Positions 9,270 through 19,166 are shown, counted from the stretch's first letter. The stretch is 64,000 bases of DNA from Thermasporomyces composti (GCF_003386795.1 NZ_QTUC01000001.1:124001-188000); one strand, 5' to 3'. Numbers and translations: made by a program. The notes: generated by a model not told the origin, from the letters alone.

Positions 9270-10224
9270 GGTGGCCCCCATCCCCACCGCGCGCCCCGTG
9301 AGCTTCGTCAACGGCAGTGGACGCCGGTCGAATCTCCAACGTGCAGCACTTCGGTCCCCCACCGGCTTTGCGCAGCTCGGAGATGTCGACTGGGATGGGT
9401 TCGAAGCCGCGATCGGCGATCTGCTCGGCCAGTCTGGCAGCCTCCCCCGGTAGGACGACATGACGGCCGTCGGAGACGGCGTTCAACCCGAGCACCATCG
9501 CGTCGGCCTCGTCGGCGAGGATCGCGTCGGGATAGAGCCTGCGCAGGAGCTCCTGGCTTTCCGGCGCGAAGGCCGGTGGGTAGTACGCGATGGTTTCCTC
9601 GTCGAGGACGACCAGCGCGGTATCCAGGTGGTACAGCATCGGATCGACCAGTCGGAGGGTCACCACTGGGCGAGCCAGGAACCGCTCGAGCTCCCGATGG
9701 GCGGCCGGCTCGGTGCGGAAGCCTGTGCCGGCGAGGATCCGCGAGCGTGTCACGAGCAGGTCGCCTTCACCCTCGTTCACCGCGACCGGCACGTGGATGC
9801 TCCGAAGGCCGAGCTCGGCGGCGTGGGCCTTGAACCACTCCAGGTAGTGCGTCGCCTCCGGCGCCCGTTCGGCGTACCGGAACTTGGCGCCGAACACCAT
9901 CCCATCGACCACCAAGGCGCCGTTGGCCGCGAAGACCATGTCGGGGAGCTCGGGAACCGGGTCGATCACACTGACCTGGTGCCCCAGCGTCGTGTAGACG
10001 CGACGCAAGGCCTCCCACTGTTGGCTCACCCGATTCGGGTCGACCGCTCCCGCTGGATCGTCCGGGCGCATCCACGGGTTGATGGCGTACGCCACCGTGA
10101 AGTACGTCGGCGGGCACATGAGGTAGTGCCGACGAGTGGCCTTTCGCTCGCCCTTCGCCGGGATCCACCGTGGGTTGCGAACACGTTCCCCCCGTACGGC
10201 GCTCGTCCGCGCCCATGCGTTCAT
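9259..10224 (-). CDS. DDAH-like guanidino-group hydrolase (arginine/dimethylarginine)
   Basis: 321 aa, amidinotransferase/DDAH superfamily. Landmarks: MCPPTYFTV, the acidic NEGEGDLLV loop, the catalytic histidine in MLYHLDTALV, and a C-terminal nucleophile region GGGPKCCTLEIR. The ATG at 10224 is preferred over an upstream start because the segment before it lacks family similarity. Mycobacterium tuberculosis has the same gene order (AsnC-family Rv2324, Rv2323c, rocD). The enzyme is usually annotated as dimethylargininase, but the coupling to RocD fits an enzyme that yields ornithine or citrulline from arginine. Exact substrate uncertain. Confidence 0.8.
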   Translation of the reverse strand: MNAWARTSAVRGERVRNPRWIPAKGERKATRRHYLMCPPTYFTVAYAINPWMRPDDPAGAVDPNRVSQQWEALRRVYTTLGHQVSVIDPVPELPDMVFAANGALVVDGMVFGAKFRYAERAPEATHYLEWFKAHAAELGLRSIHVPVAVNEGEGDLLVTRSRILAGTGFRTEPAAHRELERFLARPVVTLRLVDPMLYHLDTALVVLDEETIAYYPPAFAPESQELLRRLYPDAILADEADAMVLGLNAVSDGRHVVLPGEAARLAEQIADRGFEPIPVDISELRKAGGGPKCCTLEIRPASTAVDEAHGARGGDGGHHEE

Positions 10225-10467
10225 CGCGAACCTCCGGTGCGGTGTCAAGCTGGACCCGCGACGAGCGTACGAACGACCTGATAGTCGAACCAATGTGCGA
10301 CACGTGCGTCCCAGCGGCGGTTCGTTGCGTCTTTCCTCCCTGGTCCGTCGATTCGTTGCATTCGCGACCCAGTGTCGGCGACGCCCGCCGGCTCGGCGAC
10401 GGTCAGCGCCTCGCAGCAGTCGAGACTCGCAGGCGATCGAGGCCGCAGACGGTCGGGCGCCGCCGAC

Positions 10468-10935
10468 TCACCGCTCGGACGGACGAAGGCCGGGACGGTC
10501 GAGGAGCCGGGAGAGCACCAGCACGCTCTTGGTTCGGACGACGTAGGGCTCGGCGTTGATCCGCTCGAGGACCTCCTCGAAGTGGTGGATGTCGGTCGCC
10601 AGCACGTGCACCAGGGCGTCCGCCTCACCGGTCAGCGTGCAGGCGAAGACCACCTCGGGGAACCGGGCGAGGCCGTCGCGGATGGTCGCCGGCGAGGTCT
10701 TGCCCTGGCAGTACAGCTCGACGTAGGCCTCGGTCGTCCAGCCCAATGCCTGCGGCTCGACCGTGGCGGTGAAGCCGGTGATCACCCCCGACCGCCGCAG
10801 TCGGTCGACCCGTCGCTTGACGGCCGGCGCGGACAGACCGACCCGCGCGCCGATCTCCGCGAAGCTCGCCCGACCGTCGTCCAGCAGCAGGGCGACGATC
10901 CGCTCGTCGACAGGGTCGAGACGCACCAGAGCCAC
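10468..10935 (-). CDS. Lrp/AsnC-family transcriptional regulator
   Basis: 155 aa from a GTG start, matching the family's ~150 aa; the frame remains open further upstream but that extension is charged and unlike Lrp. The N-terminal winged HTH includes FAEIGARVGLSAPAVKRRVDRL. The C-terminal RAM domain has the usual VFACTLTGEADALVHV core. It lies upstream of, and in the same direction as, the guanidino hydrolase and rocD, so an arginine- or ornithine-sensing local regulator is likely (inferred). The 243 bp between it and the hydrolase should hold the target promoter. Confidence 0.85.
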   Translation of the reverse strand: MALVRLDPVDERIVALLLDDGRASFAEIGARVGLSAPAVKRRVDRLRRSGVITGFTATVEPQALGWTTEAYVELYCQGKTSPATIRDGLARFPEVVFACTLTGEADALVHVLATDIHHFEEVLERINAEPYVVRTKSVLVLSRLLDRPGLRPSER

Positions 10936-11280
10936 TCCCCAGCGTTGCCCCTCCTGGTCCCGATCCTGCCGCTCGCCTCGCGCCAGGGCTGAGCGGACAC
11001 GCCCACGCCTACGGTCGGTCATGCCCTACCCAGTGCGTGGCGAGACCACCCATGGCCACCGGAGATCTTGACACCGAGGTAACGATCCTCGAGCATTCGA
11101 GATCGAGACGTTACGTGAACGTTCACATTCACCCGGCCGCACCACAACGCTGGGCACGCCCTGCACCTCGGAGCGCCGTCTCGTGTGTGCGCGGTGTTGG
11201 CCGACGACCGCTGTGGGCCGACGACGCCGACGTGGGCGTCCAACGGGCCTTAGCGGTTCAGGTGGGAAAGGGCTGACTTC
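10936..11280. other. 345-bp region between lrp and the PLD-like gene
   Basis: Two transcription units diverge from here. On the plus strand there is TTGACA at 11068-11073 with a poor -10 (GAGCAT, 17-nt spacing), then the LacI-type palindrome at 11115-11126, then a GGAAAGGG ribosome site just before the ATG at 11281. No extra gene is visible. Confidence 0.5.
11115..11126. promoter_or_regulatory. LacI-family operator in front of the PLD-like gene
   Basis: Perfect 12-bp palindrome GTGAACGTTCAC, identical to the site at 20540-20551 in the leader of the ABC-transporter/LacI operon. It lies 155 bp before the PLD start and just downstream of a TTGACA element, where a bound repressor would block transcription. 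Confidence 0.75.
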
Positions 11281-12450
11281 ATGCGACGGAAATCCTTCGC
11301 GACCGCGATGGTCGTTCTCGCGGCCATGGTGGTGTCAATTCCCTCCGCACAGGCTGCCGGCGTGTTGAGCCCATGCCGCGACGCGCCGAGAAAACCCGTC
11401 ACGACAGGCGCGGTGTTCAACGACCCCACCGGTGACGCCACGGCTATCGTCCGCGAGATCTGCAACCTCGTGCACCAAGCCCCACGCGGCTCGAGGATCC
11501 GCATCGCCCACTTCGTCATCTCCGGCGACGCCGGAATGGATTTCGCGAACGCCCTCATCGACGCACACCGCCGTGGCGTCGACGTGCAGATCGTGCTTGA
11601 CGGCTGGCAGGCTGACACCGCAGCTGTCGAGGCGCTTCGCGCGACACTCGGCACCGATCGGTCACGACGGTCGTGGCTACACGTGTGCACGAACGTGTCC
11701 CCCGAGGGCAACACGGCCGCCTGCATCGGGAACAAGGGGCAGCACAACAAGTTCTATCTGTTCTCCCGGACGGCCGGAAAGTCTCATGTGGTCGTGCAGT
11801 CCTCAGCCAACTTCACCGACCTCAACTCCACCACCTACTGGAACAACGCGGTCACGATCGTTGGCAACAAGAGGCTCTACGAGGCCTACGACGCCTACTT
11901 CGAAGACCTCGCCGCGGAGAGGCGAACCGACGACTACTTCCGCACTGTGACGACCCGCATGCCAGGCGGCACGGTCACCGCTTCCTTCTTCCCCCAGCGA
12001 ACCGGTGACCCCATCATCGACCACCTGGCGAAGGTCCGCTGTCACGGCGAGACGACCATCCGTGTCGGGATGTCTGAATGGGACACCTATCGGATCGGCA
12101 TCGCTGAACGTCTCGTCGAGCTCGCGCAGCAAGGCTGTCAGGTGCGGATCGTGTATGGGCTCATGGACGACGACGTGCGCGAGCTCCTGTCAGCACAGTC
12201 GACCATCACCTTGGCCGCGCTCAGCGACGCCCAGCAGCTACCTGGGCGCATCCACTCCAAGTACATGCTGATCGAGGGGCACTACGACGGTCGACCTCAC
12301 GCTCGTTGGGTCTTCACCGGCAGCCCCAACTTCACCATGACCTCATTGCGGCGCAACGACGAGACCCTCCTGGCGATCAATCTCACCGGCGTGTACCAGC
12401 AGTACCGCGCGAACTTCGCCACCCTGGCGAACGCTGCGCGCCAGCGCTGA
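11281..12450 (+). CDS. Secreted phospholipase-D-like protein
   Basis: 389 aa. A Sec signal peptide (RRK, hydrophobic stretch, SAQA; cleavage near residue 25) is followed by two PLD halves. The first holds QHNKFYLF (H155, K157) and the second RIHSKYML (H325, K327). The aspartate of a classical HxKxxxxD is not obvious in either motif, as in some secreted PLD-like proteins. NFT motifs (SANFTD, SPNFTM) follow each active-site segment. Good ribosome site GGAAAGGG. It shares an operator with the LacI operon 9 kb away, so it is probably induced by the same ligand; it may act on phosphodiesters in the environment. Confidence 0.85.
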   Translation: MRRKSFATAMVVLAAMVVSIPSAQAAGVLSPCRDAPRKPVTTGAVFNDPTGDATAIVREICNLVHQAPRGSRIRIAHFVISGDAGMDFANALIDAHRRGVDVQIVLDGWQADTAAVEALRATLGTDRSRRSWLHVCTNVSPEGNTAACIGNKGQHNKFYLFSRTAGKSHVVVQSSANFTDLNSTTYWNNAVTIVGNKRLYEAYDAYFEDLAAERRTDDYFRTVTTRMPGGTVTASFFPQRTGDPIIDHLAKVRCHGETTIRVGMSEWDTYRIGIAERLVELAQQGCQVRIVYGLMDDDVRELLSAQSTITLAALSDAQQLPGRIHSKYMLIEGHYDGRPHARWVFTGSPNFTMTSLRRNDETLLAINLTGVYQQYRANFATLANAARQR

Positions 12451-12513
12451 CGCGCGGGCCAAGCGAAGGAACAAGAGAAGAGAAGGAAGAGGCAGAAGAT
12501 CGTCTAGGACGAC

Positions 12514-12553
12514 GGTGGCTGCCCTGTGGAGACGACCCCACGGGGCAGCCACC
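12514..12553. terminator. Bidirectional terminator between PLD-like and ABC genes
   Basis: An 11-bp perfect stem GGTGGCTGCCC/GGGCAGCCACC with an inner GTGG/CCAC extension. It sits 64 nt after the PLD stop and 28 nt after the ABC ATPase stop on the other strand, so it can serve both convergent units. Confidence 0.8.
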
Positions 12554-12580
12554 ATCCTTCCCACCGCGCCTTTCCAGGCG

Positions 12581-13588
12581 TCAGCCCACGATGCCGAAGC
12601 GGGCGTCCGCGGCCGCGAAGTGACACGCGACGTCGTGACCCACCGCTCGGTCAGCCAAGCGCGGGACCTCGATCGCGCAGAGGTCTCGCGCCTTCCCGCA
12701 GCGGGTGCGGAACGGGCATCCAGACGGTGGGTTCAGCGGCGACGGTACCTCGCCGGACAGCACGATCTCCTCACCCGCCTCGCCGCGATCGAGGTCCAGG
12801 ATCGGCGCTGCCGACAGCAACGCTTGGGTGTACGGGTGAGCAGGTTCGGCGAAGACGTGCTCCGTCGCACCGTGCTCGACGATACGACCGAGGTACATGA
12901 CCGCCACCTCGTCGGCGACGTGCCGCACAACACCCAGATCGTGGGACACGAACAGGTACGACACGCCGGTCTCCTGCTGGATGTCTCGCAGCAGGTTGAG
13001 GATCTGCGCGCGAATCGAGACGTCGAGAGCCGAGACCACCTCGTCGCAGACGATGAGCTTGGGACGCATGGCGAGCGCTCGGGCAAGACTGATGCGCTGA
13101 CGCTGCCCACCCGAGAACTGGTGAGGACGCAGGTGCCGCTGGTTGGGGCGCAAGCCCACGAGCTCCAACAGCCGATCCACCTCACGGTCCCAGTCGCTCG
13201 GCTCCACGATGCCGCGATGGATGCGCCACGGCTCACTGATGAGCTCGTGCACGCTCATCCACGGGTTCAGAGAAGCGTAGGGGTCCTGGAACACCATCTG
13301 GACCATGGGCCGCAACCGTCGCATCGTCGCCCGAGAGGCGGTGGCCAGGTCGACTCCGCAGACCACCACCTGGCCCCGGGTCGGCCGGAGCAGGCCAACG
13401 ATCGCCCGAGCGAGCGTGGACTTGCCGCAACCGGACTCACCCACGATGCCGACAGTGCGAGCTGGTGGCACGACGAGGTCGACACCGGTCACCGCGTGGA
13501 GCGCCCGCTTGCGGCTGAACCAACCCCCAGGGAGGGGGTAGTCGACGTGGAGGTCGCGCACCTCGAGCACTGGCGCATCGTCGCTCAT
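12581..13588 (-). CDS. ABC transporter ATPase (DppF/OppF type)
   Basis: 335 aa. Walker A GESGCGKST, ABC signature LSGGQ-type (FSGGQRQRI), Walker B LIVCDEVVSALD, H-loop VSHDLGV. The C-terminal oligopeptide-type domain (HPYTQALLSAAP and a cysteine-containing FRTRCGKARDLC) marks the Dpp/Opp class. The ATG at 13588 overlaps the preceding ATPase by 4 nt; the longer upstream frame is a shadow. Last gene of the LacI operon; powers the permease pair. Confidence 0.93.
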   Translation of the reverse strand: MSDDAPVLEVRDLHVDYPLPGGWFSRKRALHAVTGVDLVVPPARTVGIVGESGCGKSTLARAIVGLLRPTRGQVVVCGVDLATASRATMRRLRPMVQMVFQDPYASLNPWMSVHELISEPWRIHRGIVEPSDWDREVDRLLELVGLRPNQRHLRPHQFSGGQRQRISLARALAMRPKLIVCDEVVSALDVSIRAQILNLLRDIQQETGVSYLFVSHDLGVVRHVADEVAVMYLGRIVEHGATEHVFAEPAHPYTQALLSAAPILDLDRGEAGEEIVLSGEVPSPLNPPSGCPFRTRCGKARDLCAIEVPRLADRAVGHDVACHFAAADARFGIVG

Positions 13589-14658
13589 GGCCGCTCCCCT
13601 CCCTCGACACGCTCGGAGGCGAAGACCTGCGTGGCGAAGTGGCATGCGCTCGTCCGTGTCGAGGTCACCGCCACAGGTTGGGGCGGCACGGTTCGACAGA
13701 TGCTCTGCGCGATTGGACACCGTGGATGGAAGGCGCATCCGGTCGGCAGCGCACGGGGGTCAGGCGGTTGCCCGGGAATCGCCTCCAGAGCGCCACGCGG
13801 CCGACGCCTATCGGGCACCGCCCGTAGCAATCCCTGTGTGTACGGGTGGGCAGGCGTGGCGAGTACATCGCGACACGGTCCCGACTCCACCACGCTGCCG
13901 GCGTACATGACGGCGACCCTGTCGGCGGTGCGGGCCACCACACCGAGATCGTGACTGATGAGGATCATGGTGAGGCCGTCGGTCCGCTTGCGTTCGGTCA
14001 GCAGACGCATGATCTGCGCCTGGACGGTCACGTCGAGCGCCGTGGTCGGCTCATCCGCGATGAGCAGCTTCGGCCGAAGAGCCAGCGCCATGGCGATCAT
14101 GACGCGTTGGCGCATGCCGCCGGAGAACTCGTGCGGGTACGCGGTCGCCCGCTGACCAGGATCGGGGATTCCGACCTCGGCCATCGCGTGTACCGCGCGA
14201 TCCAGGGCGTCTCGACGACTCAAGCCAGCGCGCCTGCGGAACATCTCCGCGATCTGCGTGCCGACGCGCATGGCGGGATTGAGCGAGGACAGCGGGTCCT
14301 GGAAGATCATGGCGATCTCGGCGCCTCGCACGGATTCCCACTCCCGCTCGGATAGGTGGGTGAGCGAGCGGTTCTGGAAGCGGATCTCCCCACCGCGGAC
14401 AGTGACTCCAGGGGGCAACAAGCCGATCAGCGACAAGGCGGTGAGGCTTTTCCCACTGCCAGACTCGCCGACGACCGCCACGGTGCCGCCACGCGGGACG
14501 GTCAGGCTGACGCCTCGCACGAGGTCGACGGCGGGATGGCCGAGCTGGATCCGCAGATCAGTCACGCGCACCAGCGGCTCACGTTCCGGATTGGCCGTCG
14601 GCGCCGTGGTCGACGACGGCGTGCCACTGGCGCCTGGCAGGCTCGACGTCTCGGTCAT
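13585..14658 (-). CDS. ABC transporter ATPase (DppD/OppD type)
   Basis: 357 aa. Walker [11 protein letters not shown], signature [12 protein letters not shown], Walker [14 protein letters not shown]-loop ISHDLGVV. The C-terminal cluster [14 protein letters not shown] is the Fe-S/oligopeptide-type tail of OppD/DppD ATPases. It overlaps the permease gene upstream and the second ATPase downstream by 4 nt each. Confidence 0.93.
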   Translation of the reverse strand: MTETSSLPGASGTPSSTTAPTANPEREPLVRVTDLRIQLGHPAVDLVRGVSLTVPRGGTVAVVGESGSGKSLTALSLIGLLPPGVTVRGGEIRFQNRSLTHLSEREWESVRGAEIAMIFQDPLSSLNPAMRVGTQIAEMFRRRAGLSRRDALDRAVHAMAEVGIPDPGQRATAYPHEFSGGMRQRVMIAMALALRPKLLIADEPTTALDVTVQAQIMRLLTERKRTDGLTMILISHDLGVVARTADRVAVMYAGSVVESGPCRDVLATPAHPYTQGLLRAVPDRRRPRGALEAIPGQPPDPRALPTGCAFHPRCPIAQSICRTVPPQPVAVTSTRTSACHFATQVFASERVEGGERP

Positions 14659-15566
14659 AGCACCGCCCTCGGATCACTGACGTCTCGATACACGTTGCTC
14701 ACGAGGCCGACGGCCACCACGACGACGGCCAGCATGACCCCGGGGAGGGTGGAGATCCACCACGCCGATGCCAGGTAGTCACGGCCCTCGGAGATCGTGG
14801 TGCCCCAGGACGCCTGAGTCACCGGCACACCGAGGCCGAGGAAGCTCAACGACGCCTCGGCGACCATCGTCAGTCCGATCTGCGCGGTGCCCGCCACCAG
14901 CAACGGCGGCCAGCACGACGGCAGGATGTAGCGGGTCAGGATCCGCAGGTGACTGGCACCAAGCACGCGTGCCGAGTCCACGTATTCGAGGTTTCGCGCC
15001 GTGATCGCGGACGCGCGCACCACTCGAGCGAAGATGACCCAGCGGGTGACCGCCAACGCGATGATGACGTTGGTCATGCTGGGGCCGAGGACACCGGCGA
15101 TGAGGATGGCGAGCAGCACGCTGGGAAAGGCGAGCTGGATGTCTCCCAGCCGAGAGATCACCGTGTCGATCCAGCCGCCGAAATAGCCCGCGACCAGGCC
15201 GAGCACCATCCCGACCAGGCCGCCGATCAGGACAGTGAGCACGCCGACGGTGACGGAGACGCGACTTCCAGCCAGAATCTGAGCGAGCATGTCACGTCCG
15301 ACGGCATCCGTCCCCAACCAGGCGATGGACCCATCCGTCAATCGCGCGCCCGGAGGGAGCAGCCGGTTGGGGAGATCTGTCTTGGTGGCCGAGTAGGGGC
15401 GCAGCATCGGCCCGACGACGGCGCCGAGCACGACCAACGCGATCAGTCCCGTCGCCACCTTGGCGCTCCAAGGAACGCGTCGGCGCGCGAGAGCTCCCTC
15501 GACAGCCGGCGTTTCCTCGGGCGGTGACGCGTTGTTGGCCGGTGCGGCAGTGGCGTTGGCAGTCAT
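14655..15566 (-). CDS. ABC transporter permease (DppC/OppC type)
   Basis: 303 aa, about six transmembrane helices. OppC_N-type start (VPWSAKVATGLIALVVLGAVVG), the LGTDAVGRDMLAQILAG motif characteristic of DppC, and the EAA loop near EASLSFLGLGVPV. The ATG at 15566 overlaps dppB by 4 nt. It forms the membrane channel with the upstream permease. Confidence 0.93.
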   Translation of the reverse strand: MTANATAAPANNASPPEETPAVEGALARRRVPWSAKVATGLIALVVLGAVVGPMLRPYSATKTDLPNRLLPPGARLTDGSIAWLGTDAVGRDMLAQILAGSRVSVTVGVLTVLIGGLVGMVLGLVAGYFGGWIDTVISRLGDIQLAFPSVLLAILIAGVLGPSMTNVIIALAVTRWVIFARVVRASAITARNLEYVDSARVLGASHLRILTRYILPSCWPPLLVAGTAQIGLTMVAEASLSFLGLGVPVTQASWGTTISEGRDYLASAWWISTLPGVMLAVVVVAVGLVSNVYRDVSDPRAVL

Positions 15567-16492
15567 CGCAGATGCTCCGGCTTCAACCGAGGGTCGAGCG
15601 CGACGTACAGCAGGTCGACGAGCAGGTTCAGCAGCACGTACGCGATCGTGATGACCATGATCACCGCCTGGACCACCGCGTAGTCCCGGTTGGTGATCGA
15701 GTCGATCATGAGTGATCCGATACCTGGCCAGGCGAAGACCACTTCGATGATCACCGCGTTGGCGATGAAGTTCCCGATCAAAAGACCTAGCAACGTGACG
15801 ACCGGAATCAGCATGTTCCGGACCACGTGACCGTAGAAGACCACACGGCGATTCAGCCCTTTCGAGAGCGCAGTCCGCACGTAGTCCTTGTTGAGCTCGC
15901 CGAGCGCGCCGTTTCGCACCAGCTGCACAAGCCAACCGAGGAACGGCAGGGCAAGAGTGATGGCGGGCATCAGAAGGGCCGCGACGGTTCCGTCCGCGGT
16001 GGGTGGCAGGAGGTCGAGCGTTCGGGAGAAGATCAGGATGAGCATGACCCCGACCCAGAAGGACGGCAGGGCCTGCCCCACCATGGCTGGCACCGAGATG
16101 AGGCGGTCCAGCCACGAGCCAGCGTGGCGAGCGCTGACGACGCCGAGTGGGAAGCCGATGAGAACGGTCAGGAGCAAAGCGAACGCGCTGAGCTCCAAGG
16201 TTGCGGGCAGACGCTCGGCGACGTTGGCCAGCGCGTCGCCACCGAGCCGCCACGAGATGCCGAAGTCGCCTCGCGACACCTGGGAGAGGAAGGTGAGGTA
16301 CTGCACGCCGAGCGGTTGGTCCAGGCCCAGCTGACGACGCAGGCGCGCGACATCCTCGGGCGTGGCGGACGAGCCCAGCATGAGCCCCGCTGGGTCACCT
16401 GGCACCACGCGAACGATGAAGAACACCACGCTCAACGAGGCGAAGATGATGAGGGCGGCTTGGACGAGCCGCCTGAGCAGAAACCGCAGCAT
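15563..16492 (-). CDS. ABC transporter permease (DppB/OppB type)
   Basis: 309 aa with an N-terminal helix, the VVFFIVRVVPGDPAG motif and five further helices. The EAA-type segment VEVVFAWPGIGSLMIDSI is clear. Its start shares one base with the lacI stop (TGATG), so regulator and permease are translationally coupled. Confidence 0.93.
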   Translation of the reverse strand: MLRFLLRRLVQAALIIFASLSVVFFIVRVVPGDPAGLMLGSSATPEDVARLRRQLGLDQPLGVQYLTFLSQVSRGDFGISWRLGGDALANVAERLPATLELSAFALLLTVLIGFPLGVVSARHAGSWLDRLISVPAMVGQALPSFWVGVMLILIFSRTLDLLPPTADGTVAALLMPAITLALPFLGWLVQLVRNGALGELNKDYVRTALSKGLNRRVVFYGHVVRNMLIPVVTLLGLLIGNFIANAVIIEVVFAWPGIGSLMIDSITNRDYAVVQAVIMVITIAYVLLNLLVDLLYVALDPRLKPEHLR

Positions 16493-17571
16493 CAGCCGCC
16501 TCCAGGCGGACTCTGGGCCGGCGAGGAAGCGATGGACGAGTCGCGAACGACAAGCTGGCAGGAGTAGCGGACAGTCGTGTAAGCGTCCGGTGACTCGCGC
16601 TTCGACAAGCGGGCGACCAGCTGGTCGACGGCGGCGCGCCCGACTTGCTCGGCGGGTAGACGTACGCTGCTCAAGGCCGGCATCAGGTAGGCCGAGAAGG
16701 GGTGGTCACCGAAGCCGACGACGGCCACGTCGGTGGCGATCGTGCGGTGGGCCTCGGTCACCGCCCGGTATACCCCGAGCGCGAAGTAGTCGTTGCCGAC
16801 GAGGATGCCCGAGCGTCGCGGAAGCTGCCCGACGAGCTCGCGGGCGAGCTGGTAGGACTCGTTGGGTTCCCACGGCAGCGCCCTCGCCTCACGGCGTCTG
16901 GTCGGCACTCGCAGCACCGAGACCGCATCCTCTGGCACACCACGCTCGGCGAGGGCCTCGCGGAACCCCTCGATGCGAGCTTTGACAGGCGAGATCTCGA
17001 GGTCCTCCTCCAAGAGACACAGGTGCTCGGCTCCGGAGTCGAGCAGATGCGTGGTGGCGTCATACGCCCCTTGTCGGTAGTCGATGCCTACTAGGTCGCA
17101 GGAGAACCCGGATAGCTCGCGGTTGACGAGCACGACGGTGGTCCCCGCCGACGTGAGCCGCCGCAGGTGGTCGACCTCCGTCTGGACCGGCACCACCAGC
17201 GCTCCGTCCACGCCCCATCGCATCATCGTCTCGACCGCGCGCCGCTCGTTCTCCTCGTTCTCCTCGGAGACCATGAGCAGCAGGGAGTAGCCGAGGGCAC
17301 GGCTCCGTTGCTCGATCGCGCTGATCAGGCGCGCGTAGAACGGGTTGGACGGATTCGTGATGACCACGCCGATGGTCATGTTCGAGCCGAGCACGAGCGA
17401 GCGAGCCACGCTGTTGGGGACATAGCCCAGCCGTTCCGCCTCGGCCTTGATCAACGCGCGAGTTCGCTCGCTGACCGCGCTCTTGCCCGCGAGCGCTCGG
17501 GAGACCGTGTTCACGGACAGTCCGAGCGAGTCAGCGATGTCCTGCAGCCTGACACGTCGCGGTGGGTTCAT
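16492..17571 (-). CDS. LacI-family transcriptional regulator
   Basis: 359 aa. N-terminal HTH VRLQDIADSLGLSVNTVSRA (about 5-24) with the hinge-like RLGYVPNSVARSL, then a periplasmic-binding-protein-like sensor domain. It lies inside the operon between the binding protein and the permeases, so it is autoregulated. LacI regulators bind even palindromes with a central CG; the GTGAACGTTCAC sites at 20540 and 11115 and the related palindrome at 20578 are the best candidates. The effector is unknown, presumably the transported sugar or peptide. Confidence 0.9.
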   Translation of the reverse strand: MNPPRRVRLQDIADSLGLSVNTVSRALAGKSAVSERTRALIKAEAERLGYVPNSVARSLVLGSNMTIGVVITNPSNPFYARLISAIEQRSRALGYSLLLMVSEENEENERRAVETMMRWGVDGALVVPVQTEVDHLRRLTSAGTTVVLVNRELSGFSCDLVGIDYRQGAYDATTHLLDSGAEHLCLLEEDLEISPVKARIEGFREALAERGVPEDAVSVLRVPTRRREARALPWEPNESYQLARELVGQLPRRSGILVGNDYFALGVYRAVTEAHRTIATDVAVVGFGDHPFSAYLMPALSSVRLPAEQVGRAAVDQLVARLSKRESPDAYTTVRYSCQLVVRDSSIASSPAQSPPGGG

Positions 17572-17639
17572 GGCGCATCCGTTCTCTGGCTCGGTTCGGT
17601 CACGTAGCGCCGTCCCCCGCCACGCGACCGAGCCGCGGC

Positions 17640-19166
17640 TTAGCTCACCGATACCTTCGCGAGGTCCGGCTGGTTGCTTGGCACCGGTGCGAAGCCCCGG
17701 ACGGAGTCGCGCAGCGCGTAGACGGTGACGATCGTCGCGGGGAAGATGCCGACCGCATCCTCCCAGATGATCTTGCACGCCTCCGCGTACAGCGACTCCC
17801 GCTCGGCGGGCTCGGACGTGGCGCGAGCGTCGGCGAGCAGCTTGTCGAGCCGGGGGTTCTGGTAACCCATCCGGTTCGCCGACGACGTGTACAACCGGCC
17901 GAGGGTGAAGTCAGCATCACCGGTGGTGACGGTGTTCGTCTGAAGCTCCAGGTCCCAGTCGAGCTTGTTGAGCCGCTCCAGCCAGGTGGCCTTCTCGATC
18001 TGCTCGGCCCGCACCTTGATGCCGATCTCCTCCCAGCCGGAGATCATCGCTTGGGCCAGCTCGGAGATCAGCGGGCCGCTCGTGGGGAACCACATGAGGG
18101 ACGTCTCGAACCCGCGTGGCAGGCCAGCGTCGGCCAACAGCTTCCGAGCCTTGTCCGGGTCGTAGGCGTAGGGCTGCTGCGCGGCCGCCCCGAACACCGA
18201 GGACGGGATCGGGGCGTCCATCACCGTGGCGGACTCGCCGTAGAGCTCGGCGACGATGCTGGTGAGATCGAGGGCGTGCCACATCGCCCGACGTACCCGC
18301 GCGTCGGTGAACGGCTCGCGGCTGCAGTTGAACCACATCAGGAAGTAGACCCAGCTGGGCTCTCGCTCCAGCTTGACGCCGTTCTTGCCCTCGACGTCTT
18401 GGACCTGGTCCGGCGGGACCGGCCAGAACACGTCGATGTCGCCCCTGAGGAGCGAGGTGATCGCGGTCGACGTCTCCGGGATGTACGGCAGCTCGACCTT
18501 CGGCTGGAGCGCCTTCTCATCCCAGTAGTCGTCCCAGCGCACGAGCTCCAGCTTCGATGAGGGGGTGAAGGACTGGACCCGGAACGGACCGCTGCCCACC
18601 GGCTTACGAAAGAACCCGGGTTCCTCGAGACGGTCCTTGGGCGTGATGAAGAGCAGGGTCAAGTTCACCAACAACGTGCCCAGTGGGCCGTCAGTCTTGA
18701 TGGTGACCGTGGTGTCGTCTGTCGCCTCAGCGGACGTCACCGCCTCCCACAACGGCGACAGGTTGGTCGTCGTCGACGTGGCCCGGTTGATCGTGGCCAC
18801 CACATCGTGGGCGGTCAGTCTGGTCCCGTCGTGGAACGTGACGTCGTCACGGATCTTGAAGACCCACGTCTCCTCGTCCGGCTGCTCCCACGACGTCGCC
18901 AACGCGGGCGTGATCTCGTCGCCCACCCGGCGGACGAGCGTGTCGAAGATCAGCCGGCGAGCCATGAGCGCGGGCTCGTCCACCGTCGTCGTCGCGCTCA
19001 GCGGATCGAGGTCGGTGATCGGTTGGGCGAAGCAGGCGCGCAGCGCTTTCTCCGCCTGCTTCGCGTCACCTCCGCTGACTCCGCACGAGGCGAGAAAAGC
19101 GCTCGCAGCTCCGATCCCCGCGATGCTCAAGAACTGCCGACGGCTCACCGTCACGTCGTTGATCAT
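17640..19166 (-). CDS. Solute-binding lipoprotein, SBP family 5
   Basis: 508 aa. Twin-arginine-like signal SRRQFLSIAG with a lipobox LASC (Cys28), so it is exported, probably by Tat, and lipid-anchored. The SBP_bac_5 landmarks TWVFKIRDDVTFHDGTRLTAHDVV (split here for length; around 97-120) and DPDKARKLLADAG are present. In this family ligands are oligopeptides, but in actinobacteria often also plant oligosaccharides. The LacI regulator in the operon favours a carbohydrate (inference). Confidence 0.9.
   Translation of the reverse strand: MINDVTVSRRQFLSIAGIGAASAFLASCGVSGGDAKQAEKALRACFAQPITDLDPLSATTTVDEPALMARRLIFDTLVRRVGDEITPALATSWEQPDEETWVFKIRDDVTFHDGTRLTAHDVVATINRATSTTTNLSPLWEAVTSAEATDDTTVTIKTDGPLGTLLVNLTLLFITPKDRLEEPGFFRKPVGSGPFRVQSFTPSSKLELVRWDDYWDEKALQPKVELPYIPETSTAITSLLRGDIDVFWPVPPDQVQDVEGKNGVKLEREPSWVYFLMWFNCSREPFTDARVRRAMWHALDLTSIVAELYGESATVMDAPIPSSVFGAAAQQPYAYDPDKARKLLADAGLPRGFETSLMWFPTSGPLISELAQAMISGWEEIGIKVRAEQIEKATWLERLNKLDWDLELQTNTVTTGDADFTLGRLYTSSANRMGYQNPRLDKLLADARATSEPAERESLYAEACKIIWEDAVGIFPATIVTVYALRDSVRGFAPVPSNQPDLAKVSVS

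Noticed and set aside
14655-16253. Long N-terminal extension of the DppC-type permease
   Set aside because: The extension is dppB read in another frame; the true ATG at 15566 overlaps dppB by 4 nt.
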